Source: Mycobacterium sp. GA-0227b
GTDB taxonomy: Bacteria; Actinomycetota; Actinomycetes; Mycobacteriales; Mycobacteriaceae
Direction: 5' to 3'
NCBI RefSeq assembly: GCF_001499855.1
Contig: NZ_LQIK01000032.1
Location: 62,001 to 126,000 of the forward strand
Length of the DNA stretch: 64,000 nt
The notes under the pieces are model-generated. The model made no database searches, had not been told where the DNA came from, and saw only the letters and a list, made by a program, of their open reading frames with translations. Both the position numbers and the translations under genes were made by a program. Of this stretch, positions 1 through 7,549 are shown in pieces. Each line of letters starts with the position of its first letter. The stretch's first letter is position 1.

Positions 1-774
1 GGCGATGCCCTCGATGATGATGTCGGAGCCCCGCGCGCCCTGCGCGGTGGGTGCCAGCCCGAACGGCAGCTTCTGGCCGGGCAGGGTCGCGGTGAACGCC
101 GCCAGCACCGCGTCCTTCTTGTCGTCGGGCACCTCCTGGTCGGCGGTGCCCGGCCCGGTCAGCACGCCGGTAGCGGTCATCACCAGCGTCGTCTGGTCCG
201 GCCCGGCGACGTCGAGGTCCACGGCGATGCTGACCTTGCTGTGAAAGTCCGCCTTCTCGGGTGTCCCGGTGAACACCACGCCCCGGTTACTCGAGATACC
301 CGATTCCGTGGTGCCTCCGGTGGCGTCGTTGCTCTCGCCCGTCGGCGCCTCGACCAGCAGGTCGGGGATGTCCATGAAGCGGCCCAGATGCGTCGAGTCG
401 ATGATGATGCGGCTCTCGGCCTTGCCGACCGGCAACACGGCGTCGGGTCCGATCAGCCAGGAGCCGTCGGGAAGGTCGATGTCGTGCAGCGTGGCCTCCA
501 GCGAGGCCTTGCCCACCACGGGGTGATCGACGCCATTGGCCCGGATCTCGACCTCGTCGTAATGGTGATCCATCGCCTGGGTGGCGAATGGGAAACCGAG
601 GATCGCCACCGACGGGTCGTGCTGTAGCTCCGCGGCGCTGCGCACGCTTCTGGCCAGCCGGTATTCGGCGTAGATCGCCGCCCCGAAGTCCGCCCCGACG
701 GCACAGACGGCGACGGCCAGCACCGTCGCGACCACCCCGAGCAGCAGCTTGCGCACCCGGACATTCTGGCCCAC
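1..774 (-). CDS. lmeA: LmeA-family phospholipid-binding protein (DUF2993), partial
   Basis: Cell-envelope protein of the LmeA family, which in mycobacteria binds phospholipid and supports lipomannan mannan elongation in the periplasm. I translated the minus strand directly: the frame stays open to base 1, so the C-terminus lies outside the window. From the chosen GTG (774) a short basic segment leads into one hydrophobic signal-anchor helix (about residues 8-25). The DUF2993-like body follows, with an AIYAEYRL segment and several acidic beta-strand stretches. The start is uncertain because the frame is open further upstream without a clear ribosome site. The gene is divergent from glnR, as Rv0817c/Rv0818 are. 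Family assignment is confident; the function is from the family. Confidence 0.85.
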   Translation of the reverse strand, partial: MGQNVRVRKLLLGVVATVLAVAVCAVGADFGAAIYAEYRLARSVRSAAELQHDPSVAILGFPFATQAMDHHYDEVEIRANGVDHPVVGKASLEATLHDIDLPDGSWLIGPDAVLPVGKAESRIIIDSTHLGRFMDIPDLLVEAPTGESNDATGGTTESGISSNRGVVFTGTPEKADFHSKVSIAVDLDVAGPDQTTLVMTATGVLTGPGTADQEVPDDKKDAVLAAFTATLPGQKLPFGLAPTAQGARGSDIIIEGIA

Positions 775-934
775 CTTCGCCGCGTCGGTGCGTTCGACGC
801 AGCTGACCGGCAGGTTGCGCGCTATCGTTAAAGCACCATTGGCCGGGTAACGGCCGGATGTCGAGCATGAATCTGGGAAGTCACCGACCGACAAAGTTGT
901 CCAGGCGAGGTCCCTGTGGCTGCTGGAGGGCCAG

Positions 935-1714
935 TTGGATCTACTGCTACTGACCGTCGACCCACACCCCGAGTCGGTGCTGCCGTCATTGTCACTGCTT
1001 CCTCACACAGTGCGGACAGCGCCGACCGAGGTGTCGTCGCTGCTGGAGGCCGGCAGCGCGGACGTCGCGATCGTCGACGCGCGCACCGACCTGGCCGCTG
1101 CCCGCGGGTTGTGCCGGCTGCTGGGCACGACCGGAACCTCGGTGCCGGTCGTGGCCGTCGTCAGCGAGGGCGGCCTGGTGGCCGTCAGCGTCGAATGGGG
1201 TCTCGACGAGATCCTGCTGCCGGGCACCGGCCCCGCCGAGATCGACGCGCGGCTGCGGCTGCTCGTCGGCCGTCGGGGCGGCATGGCCAATCAGGAGAAC
1301 GTCGGCAAGATCAGCCTCGGCGAGTTGGTGATCGACGAGGGCACCTACACCGCGCGTCTTCGCGGCCGACCGCTCGACCTCACCTACAAGGAATTCGAGC
1401 TGCTCAAGTATCTGGCCCAGCACGCGGGCCGGGTGTTCACGCGCGCACAACTGCTGCAGGAGGTGTGGGGCTACGACTTCTTCGGCGGCACCCGCACGGT
1501 GGACGTGCACGTGCGACGGCTGCGCGCCAAACTCGGCCCGGAGTACGAGTCGCTGATCGGCACCGTGCGCAACGTCGGCTACAAAGCGGTTCGCCCGGCA
1601 CGCGGCCGCCCGCCCGCCCAAGGCGCCGAGGTGTCCGACGACATCGACGGCGGCGACTACGAGGCGCCCGCCACGATCCCCGAAGCGCTTGCTGACCCGC
1701 TGCGAAGTCCGTGA
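935..1714 (+). CDS. glnR: Nitrogen regulator GlnR, OmpR-type orphan response regulator
   Basis: DNA-binding regulator of nitrogen assimilation genes. The protein has 259 aa, with an N-terminal receiver-like domain (about 1-120, Asp48 in the AIVDARTD segment) and a C-terminal winged-helix domain (about 125-225, ending in the TVRNVGYKA wing). Start is TTG 935, four bases after GGAGGG at 925-930. No sensor kinase gene is adjacent, which fits GlnR being an orphan regulator that does not rely on ordinary phosphorylation. The last bases overlap mshD (GTGA), so the two are probably co-translated. The position matches Rv0818 in M. tuberculosis (recalled, not searched). Confidence 0.93.
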   Translation: MDLLLLTVDPHPESVLPSLSLLPHTVRTAPTEVSSLLEAGSADVAIVDARTDLAAARGLCRLLGTTGTSVPVVAVVSEGGLVAVSVEWGLDEILLPGTGPAEIDARLRLLVGRRGGMANQENVGKISLGELVIDEGTYTARLRGRPLDLTYKEFELLKYLAQHAGRVFTRAQLLQEVWGYDFFGGTRTVDVHVRRLRAKLGPEYESLIGTVRNVGYKAVRPARGRPPAQGAEVSDDIDGGDYEAPATIPEALADPLRSP

Positions 1715-2604
1715 CGGAATTCCTCTGGCGCACTGTTCTTTCCGACGATGAACAGCGCCGCATCCGGGACTTGATCGCAGCCGCCACGGCCGCCGACGGC
1801 GTCGCCCCGGTCGGGGAGCAGGTGCTCCGGGAACTGCCGCACGACCGGACCCGACACCTGGTGGCCCGCGACGACCACGACGTCGTCGGCTATCTGAATC
1901 TGTCAGCCGGTGAGGCGTCCGCGATGGCGGAACTGGTTGTGCACCCCCGGACCAGGCGCCGCGGGATCGGATCGGCTCTGGTGCGCGCCGGCCTGGCGGA
2001 GGGCGGCGGCGACGCCAGGGTGTGGGCCCACGGCAACCTCGAGCCGGCGCGCGCCACCGCGGCGTCGCTGGGGCTGGTTGTCGTGCGCGAGCTGCTGCAG
2101 ATGCGACGCTCGCTGACTGACCTGCCGCCGACGCCGGCGCCCGACGGCATCCGCATCACCACTTACTCCGGTCCCGCCGACGATGCCGCGCTGCTGCGCG
2201 TCAACAACGCCGCGTTCGCCTGGCATCCCGAGCAGGGTGGCTGGACCGAGGCCGAGATCGCCGAGCGCCGAGGCGAACCATGGTTCGACCCCGACGGGCT
2301 GTTCCTCGCCGTCGACGAGGACACCGGCGAGATGCTCGGCTTCCACTGGACCAAGGTTCACAGCGCCGACCTCGGAGAGGTTTACGTGGTCGGGGTGGAC
2401 CCGGCGGCGCAGGGCCGCGGCCTGGGCGCTGCGCTGACCCTGACCGGTCTGCACCACATTGCCGGGCGGCTGTCGCAAAGCTCGCATCCCACGGTCATGC
2501 TTTACGTCGAGGCAGATAACTCGGCGGCCGTGAAGACCTACCGGAAGCTGGGCTTCGAGATCTTCGCGGTGGACACCGCATACGCCGCGCGTTCCTCGCG
2601 CTAG
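1711..2604 (+). CDS. mshD: Mycothiol synthase (cysteinyl-GlcN-Ins N-acetyltransferase)
   Basis: Last enzyme of mycothiol synthesis: it acetylates the cysteine amine of Cys-GlcN-inositol with acetyl-CoA in the cytosol. It has 297 aa and two tandem GNAT folds. The N-terminal half contains an RRRGIGSALV acetyl-CoA loop (about residue 85-95). The catalytic C-terminal half contains GEVYVVGVDPAAQGRGLG (about 222-239) and an ADNSAAVKTYRKLGF segment near the end. GTG start overlaps the glnR stop by four bases. The length and double-GNAT layout are those of MshD. Confidence 0.94.
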   Translation: MTEFLWRTVLSDDEQRRIRDLIAAATAADGVAPVGEQVLRELPHDRTRHLVARDDHDVVGYLNLSAGEASAMAELVVHPRTRRRGIGSALVRAGLAEGGGDARVWAHGNLEPARATAASLGLVVVRELLQMRRSLTDLPPTPAPDGIRITTYSGPADDAALLRVNNAAFAWHPEQGGWTEAEIAERRGEPWFDPDGLFLAVDEDTGEMLGFHWTKVHSADLGEVYVVGVDPAAQGRGLGAALTLTGLHHIAGRLSQSSHPTVMLYVEADNSAAVKTYRKLGFEIFAVDTAYAARSSR

Positions 2605-2634
2605 CTGGGAAACCACGACGAACTAACTGAACGT

Positions 2635-2656
2635 GTTCACCGGCCGTTCACCTTCC
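2635..2656 (+). promoter_or_regulatory. PHO box (two 11-nt direct repeats) upstream of pstS
   Basis: Two adjacent 11-nt repeats, GTTCACCGGCC (2635-2645) and GTTCACCTTCC (2646-2656), share their first seven bases and end 78 bases before pstS. The repeat layout matches the PHO box recognised by actinobacterial PhoP/RegX3 regulators under phosphate limitation. Binding is inferred from the motif and from its position before a phosphate transporter operon. Confidence 0.8.
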
Positions 2657-2734
2657 ATCCGGGAGTTGTCCACCGGCGCCGCATACGTTGCCAGGGAGTT
2701 TGAAGCCAACCGTCCAAAGTCGAAAGTGGGATAA

Positions 2735-3853
2735 GTGAAGCTCAACCTTGGCAAGACACTCGGAACCACGCTGTCGGTGACCGCGATCGCCGCGTTGACC
2801 CTGTCCGCGTGCGGCAGCGACAACAACGCCGGTACGACCGCGACGGGCGGCAACGGGGCAGCGTCGGCCGCGGAGTGCGGTGGCAAGGATTCCGTCACCG
2901 CCGAGGGCTCGACAGCTCAGCAGAACGCGATCGCCGAGTTCAACAAGGTCTGGGGCCAGCTGTGCGAGGGCAAGAACCTGTCGTACAACCCCACGGGTTC
3001 GGGCGCGGGTCGCGAGCAGTTCATCGCCAATCAGGTCGACTTCGCCGGGTCGGATTCGGCGCTCAAGGGCGACCAGGTCAAGCAGGCCGCCGAGCGCTGC
3101 GGCGGCAACCCGGCGTGGAACCTCCCGCTGGTGTTCGGCCCCGTCGCACTGGCCTACAACCTCGAGGGCGTCGACAAGCTGGTGCTCAACGCCGACCTGC
3201 TCGCCAAGATCTTCCAGGGTCAGATCACCAGGTGGAACGACCCCGCGATCGCGGCGCTGAACGCGGGCACCAACCTGCCGGACACCGCGATCACCCCGAT
3301 CTACCGCTCGGACTCGTCGGGCACCACCGACAACTTCCAGAAGTACCTGGCCACCGCGGCCCCGCAGAGTTGGACCAAGGGCGAGGGCAGCGAGTTCCAG
3401 GGCGGCGCCGGCGAAGGCGCCCAGAAGTCCGCGGGGGTCGTGCAGGCCGTCCAGGCCACAGGCGGTGCGATCGGTTACGTGGAGAAGGGTTTCGCCGAAC
3501 AGGCAGGTGCGCCGTTCGCTCAAATCGACAGCGGCGCAGGGGCTGTCGCGTTGACCGACGAATCGGCCAAGAAGGCGATCGACGCCGCCAAGTTCGCCGC
3601 CGAAGGCAATGACCTGACGCTGGACCTGAACTCGCTGTATGGAACCAAGGAGCCGGGCGCCTACCCGCTGGTGCTGGCCACCTACGAGATCGTCTGCTCG
3701 AAGGGCTACGACCCGGAGACCTCGGCGGCGGTCAAGTCGTTCCTGACGGTCGCCGCGAACGAGGGACAGCAGAATCTTTCGCCTGCGGGCTACGTACCGC
3801 TTCCGGACCGCTTCAAGGAGCGCCTGCTGACGTCCATCGAAGCTATTGCCTAG
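2735..3853 (+). CDS. pstS: Phosphate ABC transporter substrate-binding lipoprotein PstS
   Basis: Captures inorganic phosphate outside the membrane and hands it to PstCA. It has 372 aa, with a signal peptide ending in a lipobox (LTLSACGS, acylated Cys26). Periplasmic-binding motifs follow: EGSTAQQNA near 57, NPTGSGAGREQF near 87 and RSDSSGTTDNFQ near 190, whose Ser, Thr and Asp residues bind phosphate in this family. GTG start. It is the first gene of a complete pst operon and lies behind a PHO box, so induction by phosphate starvation is likely. Confidence 0.95.
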   Translation: MKLNLGKTLGTTLSVTAIAALTLSACGSDNNAGTTATGGNGAASAAECGGKDSVTAEGSTAQQNAIAEFNKVWGQLCEGKNLSYNPTGSGAGREQFIANQVDFAGSDSALKGDQVKQAAERCGGNPAWNLPLVFGPVALAYNLEGVDKLVLNADLLAKIFQGQITRWNDPAIAALNAGTNLPDTAITPIYRSDSSGTTDNFQKYLATAAPQSWTKGEGSEFQGGAGEGAQKSAGVVQAVQATGGAIGYVEKGFAEQAGAPFAQIDSGAGAVALTDESAKKAIDAAKFAAEGNDLTLDLNSLYGTKEPGAYPLVLATYEIVCSKGYDPETSAAVKSFLTVAANEGQQNLSPAGYVPLPDRFKERLLTSIEAIA

Positions 3854-3901
3854 TTTCGTGGCGCGCCGGCACGGATACGGTGAGGATGGGTCCTGGGACC
3901 G

Positions 3902-4945
3902 ATGACCGATAGGCTCGAAGTGACAATCCCCAACCCGGCCGACGCGGGATCGGGTGAAGCGCTTGCTTCACCCTTTCCCGAGCCGACCCCGATCTCCACC
4001 AGCCCGTCGAGGAACGCCAAAGAGCGTGTCGGCGACCGCATCTTCCGCGGATTGGCGGAGGGTTCCGGCGCGTTCATCGTCGCGCTGATCGCGGCGATCG
4101 GCGGATTCCTGCTGTGGCGGGCGATTCCGGCGCTGGCACGCAATGAGGAGAACTTCTTCCTCTACGGCGGCAATTGGATCACCACCGACACGTCGGCGAT
4201 GCACTTCGGCATTCTCGACCTGCTGCAGGTGACGGTGTTCGTGTCGGTGTTCGCACTGGTGCTCGCCATGCCTGTGGCGCTGGGCATCGCAATCTTTTTG
4301 ACCCAGTACGCGCCGCGGCGGGTGGGCGGCCCGCTCGGGTACATGGTCGACCTGCTCGCTGCGGTACCGTCGATCATCTACGGTGTCTGGGGGCTTTACG
4401 TCCTTGCGCCCGTTCTGGAACCGATCGCGTTGTGGCTCAACGAGAATCTTGGTTGGCTGTTTCTCTTCAAGACCGGAACCGCGTCGGTTGCCGGCGGCGG
4501 CACCATCTTCACCGCCGGAATCGTGTTGGCGGTGATGATCCTGCCGATAATCACCGCGGTGACGAGGGAAGTGTTCGTTCAGACACCGCGGGGTCAGATC
4601 GAGGCGGCGCTGGCGCTGGGCGCGACCCGCTGGGAGGTGGTGCGGACCACCGTGCTGCCCTTTGGCATGTCGGGCTACATCAGCGGCGCCATGCTCGGCC
4701 TCGGCCGTGCGCTCGGTGAGACGATTGCGCTGCTGATCATCCTGCGTGGCACGCAGGAAGCGTTCGGGTGGTCGCTGTTCGACGGCGGATACACCTTTGC
4801 CAGCCTGATCGCCGCCACGGCAAGCGAATTCAACGATCAGTACAAGGCGGGCGCCTACATCGCGGCCGGTCTCGTTCTGTTCATCCTGACGTTCGTGGTG
4901 AACTCGCTGGCGCGCGCCGCGGTCGCCGGGAAGGCAGCGAAATGA
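3902..4945 (+). CDS. pstC: Phosphate ABC transporter permease PstC
   Basis: Inner-membrane permease subunit of the PstSCAB importer, 347 aa. After a hydrophilic 55-residue N-terminus there are about six membrane helices. The EAA-type loop that contacts PstB (EAALALGATRWEVVRTTVLP) lies near residues 233-252, and the family ALGETIALLI helix follows. ATG 3902 was chosen; a shorter start at GTG 3920 is possible. It overlaps pstA by four bases (ATGA), a sign of translational coupling. Confidence 0.94.
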   Translation: MTDRLEVTIPNPADAGSGEALASPFPEPTPISTSPSRNAKERVGDRIFRGLAEGSGAFIVALIAAIGGFLLWRAIPALARNEENFFLYGGNWITTDTSAMHFGILDLLQVTVFVSVFALVLAMPVALGIAIFLTQYAPRRVGGPLGYMVDLLAAVPSIIYGVWGLYVLAPVLEPIALWLNENLGWLFLFKTGTASVAGGGTIFTAGIVLAVMILPIITAVTREVFVQTPRGQIEAALALGATRWEVVRTTVLPFGMSGYISGAMLGLGRALGETIALLIILRGTQEAFGWSLFDGGYTFASLIAATASEFNDQYKAGAYIAAGLVLFILTFVVNSLARAAVAGKAAK

Positions 4946-5856
4946 CCTCGACGCTGGACCGCCCGGTCAAGGCGACGACATTCCAAGGGGTCGGGCTTCG
5001 GCGCAAGCTGACCAACAACGTCGCGACGGTTCTGGTCACGCTGTCGGTACTGATCGCTCTGGTGCCGCTGCTGTGGGTGCTGTACTCGGTGATCGTCAAG
5101 GGCTTCACGGCGCTGACATCACCGGTCTGGTTCACCAATTCGCAGGCGGGCATGACGGCTTTCGCGGCCGGCGGCGGCGTGTACCACGCGATAGTGGGCA
5201 CGCTGTTGCAGGGTTTGGTGTGCGCGATCATCTCGATCCCGATCGGCGTGTTCGTCGGGATCTATCTCGTCGAGTACGGCGGCGGAACGAGATTCGCCAA
5301 GGTGACCACCTTCATGGTCGACATCCTCACCGGTGTTCCGTCGATCGTCGCCGCGCTGTTCATCTACGCGTTGTGGGTGGCGACGCTGGGATTTCCGCGG
5401 TCGGGATTCGCGGTGTCACTCTCGCTGGTGTTGTTGATGATCCCGGTCATCGTGCGCGCCACCGAGGAGATGCTGCGCATCGTTCCGATGGATCTGCGGG
5501 AAGCCAGTTACGCGCTCGGCGTGCCGAAGTGGAAGACCATTGCGCGCATTGTGATTCCGACTGCGTTGTCGGGCATCGTGACCGGGGTCATGCTGGCGCT
5601 GGCGCGCGTCATGGGCGAGACCGCGCCGTTGCTGGTTCTGGTCGGCTATGCGCAGGCGATGAACTTCGACATGTTCGACGGCTTCATGGGCTCGTTGCCC
5701 GGCATGATGTACGACCAGACATCGGCGGGCGCCGGCGCCAATCCTGTTCCCACCGACCGGCTGTGGGGCGCTGCCCTGACCCTGATCCTGCTGATCGCGA
5801 TACTCAACATCGGGGCCCGTTTCCTCGCGAAGATCTTTGCCCCCAAGAAGGTTTAG
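4942..5856 (+). CDS. pstA: Phosphate ABC transporter permease PstA
   Basis: Second permease subunit of PstSCAB, 304 aa from ATG 4942, which overlaps the pstC stop. About six membrane helices are visible. The cytoplasmic EAA loop (REASYALGVPKWKTIARIVIP) is near residues 188-207 and is followed by the conserved ARVMGETAPLL helix. An upstream in-frame extension reads through pstC in another frame and is rejected. Only nine bases separate it from pstB. Confidence 0.94.
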   Translation: MTSTLDRPVKATTFQGVGLRRKLTNNVATVLVTLSVLIALVPLLWVLYSVIVKGFTALTSPVWFTNSQAGMTAFAAGGGVYHAIVGTLLQGLVCAIISIPIGVFVGIYLVEYGGGTRFAKVTTFMVDILTGVPSIVAALFIYALWVATLGFPRSGFAVSLSLVLLMIPVIVRATEEMLRIVPMDLREASYALGVPKWKTIARIVIPTALSGIVTGVMLALARVMGETAPLLVLVGYAQAMNFDMFDGFMGSLPGMMYDQTSAGAGANPVPTDRLWGAALTLILLIAILNIGARFLAKIFAPKKV

Positions 5857-5865
5857 GAGCTTTCG

Positions 5866-6642
5866 ATGGCCAAGCGTTTGGACCTCAAGGACGTCAACAT
5901 CTTCTACGGCTCATTTCACGCCGTCGCCGATGTCTCGCTGGCGGTTCCGCCCCGCAACGTGACGGCGTTCATCGGTCCGTCGGGCTGCGGCAAGTCGACC
6001 GTGCTGCGGACGTTGAACCGCATGCACGAGGTGATCCCGGGTGCGCGGGTCGAGGGGTCGGTGCTGCTCGACGGCGAAGACATCTATGCCGCCGGCGTGG
6101 ACCCGGTCGGCGTGCGCAAGACGATCGGCATGGTGTTCCAGCGCCCGAACCCGTTCCCCACCATGTCGATTCGTGACAACGTCGTCGCCGGGCTCAAGCT
6201 CCAAGGCGTCCGCAACAAGAAGACGCTCGACGAGGTGGCCGAGCGGTCGCTGCGGGGCGCCAATCTGTGGAACGAGGTCAAGGACCGGCTGGACAAGCCC
6301 GGCGGTGGGTTGTCCGGCGGTCAGCAACAGCGGTTGTGCATCGCCCGGGCGATCGCCGTGCAACCCGATGTGCTGCTGATGGATGAGCCGTGCTCGGCGC
6401 TCGACCCCATCTCCACGCTGGCGATCGAGGATCTGATCGCCACGCTCAAGCAGGAGTTCACGATCGTCATCGTCACGCACAACATGCAGCAGGCCGCTCG
6501 GGTGAGTGATCAGACGGCGTTCTTCAACCTCGAGGCCACCGGCAAGCCGGGACGCCTGATCGAGATCGACGACACCGAGAAGATCTTCTCCAACCCGACG
6601 CAGAAGGCCACCGAGGACTACATCTCCGGCCGGTTCGGCTGA
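5866..6642 (+). CDS. pstB: Phosphate ABC transporter ATP-binding protein PstB
   Basis: ATPase that powers phosphate import, 258 aa, the usual PstB length. All ABC motifs are visible: Walker A GPSGCGKST (37-45), Q-loop FQRPN (Gln92), signature LSGGQQQR (149-156), Walker B VLLMDE (169-174) and H-loop His205. AGGAG at 5856-5860 supports ATG 5866. It closes the pstSCAB operon and corresponds in position to M. tuberculosis phoT. A hairpin follows the stop codon. Confidence 0.96.
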   Translation: MAKRLDLKDVNIFYGSFHAVADVSLAVPPRNVTAFIGPSGCGKSTVLRTLNRMHEVIPGARVEGSVLLDGEDIYAAGVDPVGVRKTIGMVFQRPNPFPTMSIRDNVVAGLKLQGVRNKKTLDEVAERSLRGANLWNEVKDRLDKPGGGLSGGQQQRLCIARAIAVQPDVLLMDEPCSALDPISTLAIEDLIATLKQEFTIVIVTHNMQQAARVSDQTAFFNLEATGKPGRLIEIDDTEKIFSNPTQKATEDYISGRFG

Positions 6643-6650
6643 CCGTCTGG

Positions 6651-6668
6651 CCCGCCTTTCTGGGCGGG
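6651..6668 (+). terminator. Hairpin after pstB
   Basis: CCCGCC (6651-6656), loop tttctg, GGCGGG (6663-6668), eight bases after the pstB stop and between convergent genes. There is no clear U-run, which is common in mycobacteria, so terminator function is inferred from structure and place. Confidence 0.55.
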
Positions 6669-6692
6669 ACCTTTCTGCGCGAGGCCTTTCTG

Positions 6693-6754
6693 CGCGAGCA
6701 GACGTAAAGCGTCCCTACTTGTTGTGAAAAATGGGCACTTGACGTCTGCTCGCG
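6693..6754. repeat. 13-bp inverted repeat between pstB and phoY
   Basis: CGCGAGCAGACGT at 6693-6705 is perfectly inverted at 6742-6754 with a 36-base spacer. It lies in the convergent gap of pstB and phoY. A related CGAGCAGAC motif followed by a TGCCCAT stretch appears again at 60888, so this looks like a small dispersed intergenic element. Confidence 0.6.
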
Positions 6755-6786
6755 GGTAGGCGCGGGTCAGCGCGAACGAGCGCGGG

Positions 6787-7455
6787 TCAGCGCGGCGCGG
6801 GGATCTCCTCTTCCGCCGGATGCTTACCCGTGACCTGGAAGATCACCCGCCGGGCAACCTCGACGGCGTGGTCGGCGAACCGCTCGTAGAAGCGGCCCAG
6901 CAGGGTCACGTCGACCGCTGCGGCCACCCCGTGCTTCCACTCGCGATCCATCAGCACGGTGAACAGATGGCGGTGCAGGTCGTCCATCGCATCGTCTTCT
7001 TCGCCGATCCGGGCCGCCTTCTCCGGGTCGCGGGTGACCAGCACCTCCTGGGCACTGTTACCGAGTTCGACTGCGAGACGCCCCATTTCGGCGAAGTAAC
7101 CGTTCACCTCTTCAGGCAGGGCGTGCTGGGGGTGGCGGCGACGAGCGATCTTGGCAACGTGCAGTGCGAGCGCGCCCATGCGATCAACATCAGCGACGAT
7201 CTGGATTGAGCCCACGATCGCGCGGAGGTCCCCGGCGACCGGCGCCTGCAGCGCGAGCAGCACAAACGCCGCCTCCTCGGCGCGCGCGCTCATCGCGGCG
7301 ATCTGTTCGTGGTCGGTGATGACCTGTTCGGCCAGCACCAGATCGGCCTGCAACAGGGCCTGAGTCGCGCGCTCCATCGCTGCGCCGGCCAGTCCGCACA
7401 TCTCGCCTAGCTGACTGGTCAGGGCATCCAACTGCTCGTGGTACGCGGTACGCAT
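6787..7455 (-). CDS. phoY: PhoU-family phosphate signalling protein PhoY
   Basis: Cytosolic negative regulator that links the Pst transporter to the SenX3-RegX3 two-component system. It has 222 aa and two PhoU three-helix repeats, each with a metal-binding E/D-xxxD motif. The sequence starts MRTAYHEQLDAL, typical of PhoU, and carries D-R-M-G-A-L in the first repeat and ERFADHAVEVARR in the second. It is convergent with pstB, in the phoY1 position. A PHO box lies 42 bases upstream of the ATG, so it too may be induced by phosphate limitation. The phoY1 versus phoY2 designation is not decided by sequence. Confidence 0.93.
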   Translation of the reverse strand: MRTAYHEQLDALTSQLGEMCGLAGAAMERATQALLQADLVLAEQVITDHEQIAAMSARAEEAAFVLLALQAPVAGDLRAIVGSIQIVADVDRMGALALHVAKIARRRHPQHALPEEVNGYFAEMGRLAVELGNSAQEVLVTRDPEKAARIGEEDDAMDDLHRHLFTVLMDREWKHGVAAAVDVTLLGRFYERFADHAVEVARRVIFQVTGKHPAEEEIPAPR

Positions 7456-7496
7456 GGCTCCAGCCTACGGGCTTTGCTGCCCGAACGGCATGAGGC

Positions 7497-7518
7497 GAGC
7501 GGTGAACGACCGGTGAAC
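7497..7518 (-). promoter_or_regulatory. PHO box upstream of phoY
   Basis: On the minus strand two adjacent 11-nt direct repeats read GTTCACCGGTC (7518-7508) and GTTCACCGCTC (7507-7497), the same unit and spacing as the box before pstS. The phoY ATG lies 42 bases downstream. Confidence 0.78.
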
Positions 7519-7549
7519 GCCGACCGCCCAAACGCGGTGATGAGGACCG

